In this document: positions 8,792 to 17,855 of the stretch, one piece after another
Numbering within the stretch: the stretch's first letter is position 1
How the letters are laid out: every line of letters begins with the position of its first letter
Origin: Spirosoma validum
Lineage (GTDB): Bacteria > Bacteroidota > Bacteroidia > Cytophagales > Spirosomataceae
Length of the DNA: 64,000 nucleotides
Assembly (NCBI RefSeq): GCF_014699035.1
Contig: NZ_JACXAA010000006.1
Span: forward strand, 62,001-126,000
Direction of reading: 5' to 3'
Program-made: the position numbers and the translations under genes
Notes under the pieces: generated by a model
Told to the model about the DNA's origin: nothing
Seen by the model: only the letters and a program-made list of their open reading frames with translations
Databases searched by the model: none

Positions 8792-8825
8792 AAAAAGCCT
8801 GAAGAAATTCAGGCTTTTTGTTTTT
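8792..8825. terminator. Bidirectional terminator between carA and the helicase gene
   Basis: The arms AAAAAGCCTGAA (8792-8803) and TTCAGGCTTTTT (8808-8819) are perfect, with a GAAA loop and T runs on the plus strand (TTTTTGTTTTT). The A-run on the left arm gives a T run on the minus strand. It serves the convergent carA and helicase genes. Confidence 0.9.
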
Positions 8826-8840
8826 AAAGTAGATGATTTA

Positions 8841-11800
8841 CTATCCGGATTGGTCAACCTGCCGCCAAAATTCTCTGCTCCACATTCGCACGAACGGCCA
8901 CTTACGCGCTCGTAACGATATAGGCAAATAAGCATGAGCCTGCTTTAGTGTTTGTTGATGATAGGCATCATCATCCGTCAAAATAAGCGATTTGTATAGC
9001 TTATCTTCCTTAACAGTCAAATCAGCGAAAGGTAGCTCAGGTTGCCAGTTGGAATGTTGAACAGCTAGTTTATGCTTTAGTAAAGTTGTACTTTGCAGTG
9101 CGTGTTGCAGAGAAGGAGTTGGTTGAAATCGCTCCTGTGCTACGTTGAGCGCGTAGCTTAAGTATGCTTTGAGAAGTTTAGGACCATTATTTGCAGTGTC
9201 TGCAATCGTTAGCTGTTCAGGCCACAAACTTGTCACGATGTATATACGCTCTCGTGCTCGTGTAACAGCAACATTCAAACGATTTTCACCCCCTTTTGCA
9301 TTGAGGCTACCAAATTGCATGACCACGCGACCACGCTCGTCGGATGCATAACCAATTGAGAAAATAATAATGTCGCGCTCATCCCCCTGCACGTTTTCAA
9401 TATTTTTGACAAATAGACTGGCAGAGAGCTGCGGTGTACTTTCTCCTGCCAAGGCTAGTGCCTCAAATTTACTCTCCAGCATATCCTGAATAAGCTGCTG
9501 CTGCGGATAGTTGAACGTAACAACACCAATCGAACGACCGGGTAGCTCAACGACTAATTGGTCAAGAAGCTGCAAGATGGCTTCTGCTTCAATCGGATTT
9601 GTATTATGCTCCCACGTACCTTTTACATTTAGATAACGGATAGCTGGCTCATGCCGGTTAGCATCGTCAAAATTGGGTAAGAGTGACAGTTTATTCTGGT
9701 AAAAATTCTCGTTTGAGAACGTAATAAGATCAAGTGAATGGCTACGATAGTGCTCTGTCAGAGAAATCTGCGGCAATTGCTGAGCAGCTAATTCAAGCAA
9801 CGATTCGACTTCGAGTGCTATCGGTATTTCTTCGTCCTGTTCTGTATCATCTAAACGGATTCGATAAAGATCACTCGGTCGAAGCTGTTGATTATCGCCG
9901 GTTACAACAACCTGCTTACCTCTTACCATGGCGGGTATACCATTTTCCGCGAAGCACTGAGAAGCTTCATCAAAAATAACCAGATCAAATAAACCTTCAC
10001 GTAATGGAAACATAGCCGATACCGATTCGGGTGAAGCCAGCCAACAAGGCACTAGCTTGAAAACTTCGTCGGCGAAGGATTCCATCAGTTTCCGAACAGG
10101 CCAAACATTTCGTTTTTTGGTCGTTTGATGTAGCAGATCGCGGTAGGTTACTACGTTACTTAGGCGGTTCAGGGTTAGATTTCGGTACGTTTGTTCCCGT
10201 AGCTTGACCAACAAAATATCACGACTTAGTTCCTGTTTTCGCTGAACGCTATCCTGCAGAGCCTGTTCCCACTGACTCATCTTTAGGGATGATACACTAC
10301 GTAATGCGGGATGCAGGGCTTCTATATGATTAAGCCAGGCCAAGCGTAAACTCATCTGGAAACGTTCCACCCAGGTAGATGGCTCCTGGTCATGTATGCG
10401 CTCAATGACTAGGGCTTCATTTTCTGAAAATCCAGCCTGCAAATGGTCCGATTCTACCATAAGATCGAAATCATTGCGAAGTGCCTGACGGAAAGATCCA
10501 ACAAACGTATCCTCTTCCCAGAGCTGCTTGAGCTGAGTTGTTGTTAAATAGATTTCCGACGTAATACGCTGTTTCTCTACTGTTTCCGCAAGAGTTGATA
10601 ACGACTTTGTGTTATCTATAAATCGTTCAGGTGTCTGCCAATAAAGCTCAGGCAGTTGTTGTAATGGTGTAATAGTGTTCCGGCGTTCAATTATTTGCTG
10701 TGCTCGTCTCAAAAGCTGAACGCTCTCTGGTGTTTCAGGCAGTAATAAATCGGTCAATAACGAACTGGCTTCATAGCGAATAGCTTCCAGCCGAATGCGT
10801 TTATCAACTTTGGTAGCTAACGTCTGCAAATCTGTTTCGGTCAGGGTCAGGTTATTCGATGAAGCTACCGCTTGCAGTTGTTCTTTTCCAGCATTGGTTA
10901 ATTGCCACCAATTCCAGCTTATCCACGAAGACCGGGCACTACGTGCATCAGCTACTAAGTCACGGAACGCTCGCAGGTCGGGCGTTTGCAAGGATGCTTC
11001 CGGGCCAGGTGAGACCAGGGTCTCTTCCCAGGCTTGACCAATTTGTTCAAACTTTGCTTCATCCATTACTATAGCCGGATGATCAGGCTTGTTCCGTAAG
11101 TAATTTACAACGGCCCATACCTCTGCTATATTAGGAGAGTCCAGTAAAGTGAGAAGTGCCGTTATTTCCCAGTCATGCGACCGCCATTCAGCCAGTTGAT
11201 CAAGAGAAAGTGATTGGCCCAGTAACTGTGTTGTCTGCTCATTAGACTGATCGCGGAGTTGCGTCCAGCGAGTAATCGTCTGATCAATCTTTGTTAAATC
11301 AGCGTTTGAGAATTGAGCGAAACTTACGCGTTCGGTCCATAGGTGGTTTGTACCCAGGCGTTGTTGATAGGCTGCATAATCTGTAAGCCTTTGAACAAAG
11401 TTATCCACTTTGAGTAAGTGGAACTGTTGATAACTATCTTCAAGCGAAATTATGGGTGCGCTTGGCTCACTAGTTAAATATAGTTCTTTCGCTGATAAGC
11501 CGTAGACGCTTGTATCAAACAAAGCGTTCTTAAACGTTTGCAATTCGGCAACGGTTTCGTCAATCCGGCGGCTTTCAATTTCGAAATCACGTTCCAGCAG
11601 CACGGCGTTCAGACTATTATTTTGTTGCTTATACGCGTCAATCTGATTAATCTGTTCGGCGATCTGAGAAAACAACGCCCGGCGATCATCCTGAAAGTCA
11701 TGAACTAACGCCAGGAATGGACCCATACCCACCTGACGAAGCCGCTCCTGTACAACGTCAAGTGCAGCCCGTTTTTGACAAACCAGTAATACGCGTTTCC

Positions 11801-12836
11801 CTGACGCAGCGGCATCTGCCATCAGATTCGCAATCAGTTGTGATTTACCTGTTCCCGGTGGGCCCTGCACGACCAGCGACTGACCAGCTTTTACGGCTCG
11901 TAAAGCCGCTTCCTGCGACGCATCCATTGGCAGGGGCGTGTGGATAAACTTTTCTGGCAAGGGGTATAAGGCAGAGGGCAGAGGGTTCGGGGCAGAGGGG
12001 AAATACTGTTCATTATCCAACGTTCCTGGCTTTTCACCCTCTGCCCCCTCCCCTATCCCCTCGGCCAAAAGACGATCATAGTCTGGCACCAGAAACGAAC
12101 CAGCTTGTGGAAAGATACCCAGGACGGCTTCAGGATAAAGTTTTAGTTCGCCGGTACGTTCGAGCTGGGTGAGATCCTTAGCCGTTTGTTTAGTAAAAAA
12201 CTGGAGCTTGTCGGTAAATAAATCCTGGTTGAAATTAATTTCGAGGGCAGTCGTCTTCAGCCATTCATAGAGTTGTGTCCGGAAAACCAATGGGTCACGA
12301 TCGAAATCGTCCATTATTTTGTCAACGACCTCATCGGGTAATTTCACCTGATTGAACTGGCCATACGCTAAAGCCAATGTTGGGTTCAGAAAAGCTAATT
12401 CCTCCCCCCGACGAATAAGTTTCCAGAACTTTCCCTGCTGCTCGATTTGTACCGGGAAGAAAAGAAGAGGCCCATGAACAACCGTCTCATCCAAAAATTT
12501 GCCTTTAACGAATGGCCAGCCAACATACAAATCCTCCGTACCACGCTCATCTTCGATAAAGCGTACGGTGCGATCAATACGTCGAAGTTTCCGGCTAACC
12601 TCATTACTACGTTCCTGGCGGGCATCCAGTACTTCACACAAGGAAACTGATGATTTTCGACCAATTAAGTCGGCAATGATGCTAAAGGAGGGCTTGTTGA
12701 GCAGAAAATCCGTTTCGTGCAAGTCCAGAAACTGTCCAGCGGGTAAGCTCGTTAGTAAAAGCGACCGATTACGACTGCTGAGATTCGTTAACCGACGACG
12801 AAACGTTTTAAGAACAGTCTGAACCGGTATTTTCAC
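8841..12836 (-). CDS. DUF4011-type SF1 helicase with degenerate C-terminal nuclease-like domain
   Basis: This is a 1331-residue superfamily 1 helicase. Residues 1-250 resemble the DUF4011 N-terminal region (LSSRNRSLLL, VGWPFVKGKF, GPLLFFPVQI). Walker A GPPGTGKS is at 325-332, Walker B DEAS at 956-959, and GDNQQLRPSD follows. EHYRSH is near 1028, VQGDERD near 1149 and the motif VI segment NVAVTRARERIYIV near 1188. The last 60 residues (FADLTVKEDK, TDDDAYHQQ, RKWPFVRMWSREFW) resemble the Vsr/DUF559-like nuclease tail of such proteins, but the usual acidic IE-DG box reads LTDD, so it may be inactive. DUF4011-helicase-Vsr proteins are known as candidate anti-phage genes. No other defence gene is adjacent. 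Residues 259-297 come from an inserted repeat. Confidence 0.85.
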   Translation of the reverse strand: MKIPVQTVLKTFRRRLTNLSSRNRSLLLTSLPAGQFLDLHETDFLLNKPSFSIIADLIGRKSSVSLCEVLDARQERSNEVSRKLRRIDRTVRFIEDERGTEDLYVGWPFVKGKFLDETVVHGPLLFFPVQIEQQGKFWKLIRRGEELAFLNPTLALAYGQFNQVKLPDEVVDKIMDDFDRDPLVFRTQLYEWLKTTALEINFNQDLFTDKLQFFTKQTAKDLTQLERTGELKLYPEAVLGIFPQAGSFLVPDYDRLLAEGIGEGAEGEKPGTLDNEQYFPSAPNPLPSALYPLPEKFIHTPLPMDASQEAALRAVKAGQSLVVQGPPGTGKSQLIANLMADAAASGKRVLLVCQKRAALDVVQERLRQVGMGPFLALVHDFQDDRRALFSQIAEQINQIDAYKQQNNSLNAVLLERDFEIESRRIDETVAELQTFKNALFDTSVYGLSAKELYLTSEPSAPIISLEDSYQQFHLLKVDNFVQRLTDYAAYQQRLGTNHLWTERVSFAQFSNADLTKIDQTITRWTQLRDQSNEQTTQLLGQSLSLDQLAEWRSHDWEITALLTLLDSPNIAEVWAVVNYLRNKPDHPAIVMDEAKFEQIGQAWEETLVSPGPEASLQTPDLRAFRDLVADARSARSSWISWNWWQLTNAGKEQLQAVASSNNLTLTETDLQTLATKVDKRIRLEAIRYEASSLLTDLLLPETPESVQLLRRAQQIIERRNTITPLQQLPELYWQTPERFIDNTKSLSTLAETVEKQRITSEIYLTTTQLKQLWEEDTFVGSFRQALRNDFDLMVESDHLQAGFSENEALVIERIHDQEPSTWVERFQMSLRLAWLNHIEALHPALRSVSSLKMSQWEQALQDSVQRKQELSRDILLVKLREQTYRNLTLNRLSNVVTYRDLLHQTTKKRNVWPVRKLMESFADEVFKLVPCWLASPESVSAMFPLREGLFDLVIFDEASQCFAENGIPAMVRGKQVVVTGDNQQLRPSDLYRIRLDDTEQDEEIPIALEVESLLELAAQQLPQISLTEHYRSHSLDLITFSNENFYQNKLSLLPNFDDANRHEPAIRYLNVKGTWEHNTNPIEAEAILQLLDQLVVELPGRSIGVVTFNYPQQQLIQDMLESKFEALALAGESTPQLSASLFVKNIENVQGDERDIIIFSIGYASDERGRVVMQFGSLNAKGGENRLNVAVTRARERIYIVTSLWPEQLTIADTANNGPKLLKAYLSYALNVAQERFQPTPSLQHALQSTTLLKHKLAVQHSNWQPELPFADLTVKEDKLYKSLILTDDDAYHQQTLKQAHAYLPISLRARKWPFVRMWSREFWRQVDQSG
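11958..12063. repeat. G/C-skewed inverted repeat lying in frame inside the helicase gene
   Basis: On the plus strand GGGGCAGAGGG (11989-11999) is perfectly complementary to CCCTCTGCCCC (12037-12047). A second copy of GGCAGAGGG lies at 11970-11978, and outer GGGGTATA/CTATCCCC words extend the pairing. The length keeps the reading frame and encodes a proline/glycine-rich stretch (about residues 259-297) between the DUF4011 region and the helicase Q-motif. The composition differs sharply from the surrounding gene. Confidence 0.7.
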
Positions 12837-12858
12837 AGATAGCTGAGCCTGGATATCC

Positions 12859-12926
12859 AGGATTTAAAGATTAACAGGATTATAACGCCTGGCAAGGTAA
12901 AAAATCCTATCAATCTTTTAAATCCT
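12859..12926. repeat. Imperfect inverted repeat between the helicase and PepSY genes
   Basis: The left arm 12859-12881 (AGGATTTAAAGATTAACAGG...) is complementary to the right arm 12903-12926 (AATCCTATCAATCTTTTAAA...) with one indel and a few mismatches. It fills the 91-nt space between the helicase start and the PepSY gene end. The AATCCTGTTAATC-like words are of the kind found as dispersed palindromes in many genomes. Confidence 0.65.
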
Positions 12927-12927
12927 A

Positions 12928-14118
12928 TCAACTAATCCGGACCGTTGGCCGATATGCGCTCTTTTTAGCTACAGAGGCTATTACCGAAGATTTGGCTTTT
13001 TTAGTATTCTTCTTCCGACGACCCCACCATATAATAAAACCGGTTACTGGCAGACTCGCGCAGATCAGACTGGCGCAAAACGCCAGAATTTTTCCGGGTA
13101 AACTCAATATAGCTCCAGTATGAATGTCGTAATTCATCCGGCGGAGTTTATCACCAAAGCCAGCCTTTGCATAAGGACCGGAGTAGGGTCCTCCCATTTC
13201 GATTGGTTTAAGTGTTTGCTGATCAAACGTGTAATAATCCAGCTTGTGGTACGTATCAGGCTTATAATTAACGTAGGCGAAAATGGTTTCTGAAGCTTTT
13301 TCAGGGCAAGACACATAAACTCCAGCCGTTTCTGGTTTTTTCTCTGAGAGTTGTTGCCAGACAAGATCAGTTGGCGAATTAAAGCGTCTGGCAACGGTCG
13401 TATCGGATACTGGCAATTTAAATTCCGTTGCGGATTTGCCACCCGTCGTTACCCAATACACGGAATTGGCAAACCATTCCAGGCCAAAAATTAACCCCGT
13501 TAACGCCAGGATTAACGAAACGATCAACGCGTAGAAGCCCGGCACATTATGTAGATCGTAATTAACACGGCGCCATTTTGCTTTCCACTTTACCTTAAAA
13601 CTTTTATCACGGTTGGCTTTATTCAAATTCCTGGGCCACCACAACACTAGTCCTGTGATCAGTAAGATCGTAAAAATCAACGTACCGTATGCAACGACTG
13701 GTTGTCCTATTTCTTCAGGAAGCCATAGATAATAATGACCATGCAGAATGAAGTGGAAAAAGTCAGTTTCTTCGTCCTGCACCTTTAAAATTTTACCAGA
13801 ATACGGATTTATGTAGACCTGATAATAGTAATCCGGAGCCGCCCCATAAAAGGACACAATCGCGCTACGTCCTTTGCCATTATAGGTAACTCCTTTGGCA
13901 GGTTTATCGATTACTTTTTCGGCTACGGCTTGTAACTTTGAAGGTGGTAACAATAGGTGGTTATTCACCGACTCCATGTATTGGTAAGGCCGTAGAACAC
14001 GTTTGATTTCGTGCTCAAACGCCAGAATACAACCTGTAGTCGCCACAATAAACACCAATAGCCCGGACGATAATCCGAGCCAAAGGTGTAGTTGACCAAT
14101 CAGTTTTTTTACTGTCAT
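12928..14118 (-). CDS. PepSY-associated TM helix (PepSY_TM) iron-uptake membrane protein
   Basis: This 396-residue inner-membrane protein starts MTVKKLIGQLHLWLGLSSGL and has the typical four-helix PepSY_TM layout. TM1 is near 15-35, TM2 near 140-160 (GTLIFTILLITGLVLWWPRN), TM3 near 190-215 and TM4 near 350-370. The conserved HLWLGL, HGHYYLWLP and DLHNVPGF motifs are visible. The family is often found beside siderophore TonB receptors, where some members act as ferric-siderophore reductases. It lies 18 nt downstream of such a receptor and is probably co-transcribed with it. Confidence 0.88.
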   Translation of the reverse strand: MTVKKLIGQLHLWLGLSSGLLVFIVATTGCILAFEHEIKRVLRPYQYMESVNNHLLLPPSKLQAVAEKVIDKPAKGVTYNGKGRSAIVSFYGAAPDYYYQVYINPYSGKILKVQDEETDFFHFILHGHYYLWLPEEIGQPVVAYGTLIFTILLITGLVLWWPRNLNKANRDKSFKVKWKAKWRRVNYDLHNVPGFYALIVSLILALTGLIFGLEWFANSVYWVTTGGKSATEFKLPVSDTTVARRFNSPTDLVWQQLSEKKPETAGVYVSCPEKASETIFAYVNYKPDTYHKLDYYTFDQQTLKPIEMGGPYSGPYAKAGFGDKLRRMNYDIHTGAILSLPGKILAFCASLICASLPVTGFIIWWGRRKKNTKKAKSSVIASVAKKSAYRPTVRIS

Positions 14119-14136
14119 AGTCGATATAACCGATTA

Positions 14137-16518
14137 TTAAAATTTAAGGCCTAGACTCAGCCGGAAATTGCGCGGAGTTTCTATCTGCCAGTAATACGCT
14201 TTGCTCCATGAATAATAAGCGCCAGAATAAATAGTGGCGTCCAAAATATTATTCACATTCAGGGCTACGTTAAATCGATCATTTTGCCAGGAGATAGCTC
14301 CATCGGCCCGGAACGAATTGGGCATCGTCGGATTTTTGTCAACAGCATCGGAAAACCAGCCATATCGGTCCAGTTGCCACTGATACCCCAGCGAAATACC
14401 TAACCCTTGTACGGCTCCTTTTCGCACCCGGTATGATAACCAGGTGTTCGTTACGTGCTTGCTATAACCGGGCACAGGTAACCCGACATTCTCTGACTTA
14501 GTATCTTTCGTAATCTTCGAATCTGTATAAGCATAATTAGCGACCAGATTTAAGCCCGGCACTACTTCACCTCGCAGATCAACTTCAACTCCACTCGTCT
14601 GCGTTTGCCCTAGTTGAATCGAGAAGTTAGGGTTAGTCGGATCGGTAGTCAATACGTTGTTCTTCGTAATTTGATAAGCCGAAACGGTTGAGTTCCAGCG
14701 GCCATTAGCCCAATCTTTCTTTAAACCGATTTCGGTATTGTTTCCGGTGATGGGTTTGAACGCATTACCCAAGCGATCAGCACCCGACTGCGGCACAAAT
14801 GCCTGGTCATATAAGGCATAAACGGAGGTTTGCTTATTTAGCGAAACGCTGGCACCTACACGTGGGGTAAATCTGGTTTCATTAGTACCGGCACCGTATT
14901 GGCTATCGCGGGTTGATGTAATGCGCCCAGCCAGTGTCAGGCGAAGGCGATCCTGCCAGAAACGTAGTTCATCCTGAAGATAAATCCCACTGTACGACTG
15001 ACTCATAACATTGGCCCCCGCTCGGTTTCGCAGGCTTTGTGAGCGATCGAATTTAGGTAACAAATGGGCGGGCAGATAGTAATTGGGGTTATTACCGTTG
15101 AATACAAACGTACTGTCGTAGAGCGGAAAGCTTTGATTCCAGTCAGCGATGTATTTCTTACTACCTAGATCCAGGCCAGCCAGGATTCGATGCGTAACTG
15201 GACCGGTTGTTACGTCACCATTTACAAATACCTGAGCGAACTTTCCTTCATTGGCAGCATCCCAAAGTCCATTATACTGGTAGATATCGCCATTAACGTG
15301 AGCCGAATCGGCCCAAAGCGAACTACCTACCTGCGAATAATTAAAATAAGCCAGTTGCCCCGTTAATTTCCAGTTTGAGCTGAGTTGGTGTTCCAGGATT
15401 AGATAGGAACTATGATCGTGAATAACTGTCGGATCGAGATTAGCCATCGTAATGGAAAGCGTACGCGGGAAAACAGCATACCCATTCGGAGAGAAATTAT
15501 AGGCTGACCCCATTGGTGACATCTGCGAATATTGATAAGTATATTCGGCCGTTATGGATGTTTGTTCGCTGAGTTTATATTTAAGAACAGGCGCAATTGT
15601 GTATCGGTTATTGTACTCAAAATCGCGGAACGAGCCTTTTGACTGCCCCATTACGTTCATTCGATACAGCAGACTACCATCCTGATTCAGTTTACCGTCC
15701 AAATCAAGCGTAGCGCGGTACGTATCAAAACTGCCCGTGGTCAAATTCACTTCACCCTTTGTAATACCCGTTGGCTTTTTTGTAACGATGTTGTAAAACC
15801 CGCTGGGTTCGCCGTTGGCCATCATAAACCCAGCAGGCCCCTTCACAAACTCAACCCGTTCAACCATCGACATATCTTCTGTCAACGGTCCCCAGGTCGA
15901 CGTAACGTTCATGCCATTGCGGAATGGCGAAACGCGTGATCCACGCATATTTAGACGCGAGTAGTTGTCCCAGTGCTCCTGCCGCGTCACCCCGCTCACA
16001 TTGCGTGAAACGCCCTCCAGCATATCAAAAATCTGCTGATCAGCAATGAGTTGCCGATTAACCACTTGAATGTTTTGAGGAAGCTCAATCAAGGGGGTTT
16101 TAACGCGCAGACTATTGGAAGCAATATCGGTTTTGTACGAGTTTTTCCCTTCAACCGTTACCTCTTGAAGCGATTCAGTGGTTTCCAGTAAGGTCAGGTC
16201 ACTTAGTTGTATAGTTTCTCCGGCAACTACGGAAACGGTCTGACGAATGCGGGTGAATCCTACCCGACTAATGACCAATACATGCGAGCCAGCGGGTACA
16301 TTATTTATAACGAATTCACCTCGTTCATTGGTGATTGTCCCTAATCGGTTGTTGCTTACATGTACGTTAGCGTGTGTAAGTGGCTGTGAATTAGCTAAAA
16401 CTTTACCCGTAATAGTGCCTGTAGAGGTTTGTGCATAGCTAGAAGTACTGAACTGTACGCCAAGCAATAGAGCAAAGGCTAGTAAGTAATTCCAGAAAGT
16501 AAATAGATGTCCTTTCAT
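14137..16518 (-). CDS. TonB-dependent siderophore receptor
   Basis: This 793-residue outer-membrane receptor has a signal peptide (cleavage after SSYAQ, about residue 30). A carboxypeptidase-regulatory-like domain (about 33-115; GTITGKVLANSQPLTHANVH) follows, then the plug (about 130-270; FVKGPAGFMMANGEPSGFYN) and a C-terminal barrel ending NFRLSLGLKF with the terminal aromatic. The plug wording (SGVTRQEHWDNYSRLNMRGS) is that of siderophore receptors rather than SusC proteins. It is followed by a PepSY_TM gene and preceded by a TACTTTTG promoter element and an AT-rich candidate regulator site, consistent with iron regulation. Confidence 0.93.
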   Translation of the reverse strand: MKGHLFTFWNYLLAFALLLGVQFSTSSYAQTSTGTITGKVLANSQPLTHANVHVSNNRLGTITNERGEFVINNVPAGSHVLVISRVGFTRIRQTVSVVAGETIQLSDLTLLETTESLQEVTVEGKNSYKTDIASNSLRVKTPLIELPQNIQVVNRQLIADQQIFDMLEGVSRNVSGVTRQEHWDNYSRLNMRGSRVSPFRNGMNVTSTWGPLTEDMSMVERVEFVKGPAGFMMANGEPSGFYNIVTKKPTGITKGEVNLTTGSFDTYRATLDLDGKLNQDGSLLYRMNVMGQSKGSFRDFEYNNRYTIAPVLKYKLSEQTSITAEYTYQYSQMSPMGSAYNFSPNGYAVFPRTLSITMANLDPTVIHDHSSYLILEHQLSSNWKLTGQLAYFNYSQVGSSLWADSAHVNGDIYQYNGLWDAANEGKFAQVFVNGDVTTGPVTHRILAGLDLGSKKYIADWNQSFPLYDSTFVFNGNNPNYYLPAHLLPKFDRSQSLRNRAGANVMSQSYSGIYLQDELRFWQDRLRLTLAGRITSTRDSQYGAGTNETRFTPRVGASVSLNKQTSVYALYDQAFVPQSGADRLGNAFKPITGNNTEIGLKKDWANGRWNSTVSAYQITKNNVLTTDPTNPNFSIQLGQTQTSGVEVDLRGEVVPGLNLVANYAYTDSKITKDTKSENVGLPVPGYSKHVTNTWLSYRVRKGAVQGLGISLGYQWQLDRYGWFSDAVDKNPTMPNSFRADGAISWQNDRFNVALNVNNILDATIYSGAYYSWSKAYYWQIETPRNFRLSLGLKF

Positions 16519-16520
16519 TA

Positions 16521-16540
16521 TTATTTAGACTGATTATTAA
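16521..16540. promoter_or_regulatory. AT-rich motif shared by both siderophore receptor genes (candidate Fur-type site)
   Basis: TTATTTAGACTGATTATTAA lies directly before the receptor start at 16518. A very similar word, TTATTTAGAATAATTA, lies at 23483-23498 upstream of the other siderophore receptor. The shared TTATTTAGA-(n)-ATTA half-site pattern next to two iron genes suggests a common regulator. The identity of the protein is inferred only. Confidence 0.35.
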
Positions 16541-16543
16541 TAG

Positions 16544-16551
16544 CAAAAGTA
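16544..16551 (-). promoter_or_regulatory. Promoter -7 element of the siderophore receptor gene (TACTTTTG)
   Basis: On the minus strand the sequence reads TACTTTTG, an exact TAnnTTTG match, 26 nt before the receptor ATG. The AT-rich candidate operator overlaps the expected transcript start. No clear -33 TTTG was found. Confidence 0.5.
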
Positions 16552-16604
16552 GATTACAGATTTTTATTAATAATTACCACCTAAAAAAGATTACATAAAA
16601 GGGC

Positions 16605-16627
16605 GGTATAGTTTAATTAACTATACC
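16605..16627. promoter_or_regulatory. Perfect 23-bp palindrome upstream of the siderophore receptor
   Basis: GGTATAGTT-TAATT-AACTATACC is perfectly symmetric. It lies between the terC terminator and the receptor promoter, about 55 nt upstream of the -7 element. It could be an operator or a second hairpin behind terC, and the sequence alone does not decide. Confidence 0.45.
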
Positions 16628-16635
16628 AATAAAAA

Positions 16636-16663
16636 ACCCGCAGAGATTTTAGTCCCTGCGGGT
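16636..16663 (-). terminator. Terminator of terC
   Basis: Read on the minus strand, ACCCGCAG pairs with CTGCGGGT around a 12-nt loop and is followed by TTTTTTATT. It lies 25 nt after the terC stop. Confidence 0.88.
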
Positions 16664-16688
16664 AATCAAGCCATCTGCTTACGATATA

Positions 16689-17747
16689 CTAATTCTCTTT
16701 TTTCTCCGGTATGAGCCAGGAAGCCAGAACGCTGATGCCCAGAATAGCTATAATAATATAAAGCGAGTAAACAGGCTTAAATCCTTGTTCAGCCAGCCAA
16801 TGTTCAGCCAGCATCTTAGCGCCTATAAAGGTCAACAACACAGCTAAACCAACTTTCAGGAAGCGGAACTGATTGATAATACTCGACAGGAAGAAGAACA
16901 TCGAGCGCAATCCCATGATGGCAAACACGTTTGAGAAAAAGACGATGTACGGATCTTTCGTGATCGAGAAAATAGCCGGAATCGAATCAACCGCGAAGAC
17001 CAGATCAGTAAAAGCGATCACAATAACAATTAAGAAAAGAGGGGTCACAAACAGTTTCTTATCTGACTTCCGGCGGACGAAAAAATTATCCGTTACGTTA
17101 CGAGGATATACATTCAGATACTTACTGGCAAATCGAACAACGGGGTGTTTGGATGGGTCAATTTTTTCGTCCTCTTCTTTCTGGAAGAACAATTGAATGC
17201 CCGTATAGATTAGAAAAGCGCCAAATATGTACAGAATCCATTCAAATCGCTGAATTAAAGCTGAACCCAGGAAAATAAAGACAAACCGCAGCACAATCGC
17301 GCCCAGAATTCCCCAGACCAGAATTTTTTTGTAAAAGCGTTCACGAACGCCGAATGAACTGAAAATCAGGATAAATACAAAGATATTATCGGCCGAAAGA
17401 GAATATTCGACTAAATAGCCAGTAATGTATTCCAGCGCCATATTGTCCTGAAAGCGAGATAAGCTGGCCGCAAAATTTCCAGGCACCAGCTTAACATGTT
17501 CGGCATATTGCTTACGAACCTCTTCAAGCCGGGCAAGCGTGTCAATGCCATGAACGAGATAGCCGAAATTCTTAAGGAAAAAATAGAAGGCTATCGATAA
17601 AGCGACCCAGATAGCACTCCAAATGGCTGCCTCTTTAAACTGGACGACGTGACTCTGCTTTTTAGAGAAGGCGCCTAAATCAAGCGCCATAATAAAGAGT
17701 ACAAAAGCGGCAAAGGCAAGAAAAAACAGAGTTTCGCTAGAAAACAT
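16689..17747 (-). CDS. TerC family integral membrane protein (Alx-like)
   Basis: The 352-residue product has about nine membrane helices and the TerC family signatures. VEYSLSADNIFVFILIF lies near residues 114-130 and VIAFTDLVFAVDSIPAIFSI near 240-260; both carry the intramembrane aspartates thought to handle metal ions. SNVFAIMGLRSMFFFLSSII follows. The long N-terminal region with a periplasmic loop before the core resembles Alx/YkoY-type manganese exporters rather than the plasmid TerC. A minus-strand TAGATTTG element lies at 17806-17813. Confidence 0.9.
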   Translation of the reverse strand: MFSSETLFFLAFAAFVLFIMALDLGAFSKKQSHVVQFKEAAIWSAIWVALSIAFYFFLKNFGYLVHGIDTLARLEEVRKQYAEHVKLVPGNFAASLSRFQDNMALEYITGYLVEYSLSADNIFVFILIFSSFGVRERFYKKILVWGILGAIVLRFVFIFLGSALIQRFEWILYIFGAFLIYTGIQLFFQKEEDEKIDPSKHPVVRFASKYLNVYPRNVTDNFFVRRKSDKKLFVTPLFLIVIVIAFTDLVFAVDSIPAIFSITKDPYIVFFSNVFAIMGLRSMFFFLSSIINQFRFLKVGLAVLLTFIGAKMLAEHWLAEQGFKPVYSLYIIIAILGISVLASWLIPEKKEN

Positions 17748-17805
17748 AATTAGTAAATATACAGCCAGTTAAGGCGCTGGCTCAATTCAGTTGCTGGTTA
17801 AACAA

Positions 17806-17813
17806 CAAATCTA
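17806..17813 (-). promoter_or_regulatory. Promoter -7 element of terC (TAGATTTG)
   Basis: The minus strand reads TAGATTTG, an exact TAnnTTTG match, 59 nt upstream of the terC start. The -33 element is not obvious. Confidence 0.45.
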
Positions 17814-17855
17814 CGGCCAATATGGCGAAGGAAAGGGAGCCAATTGCTAAAAATA

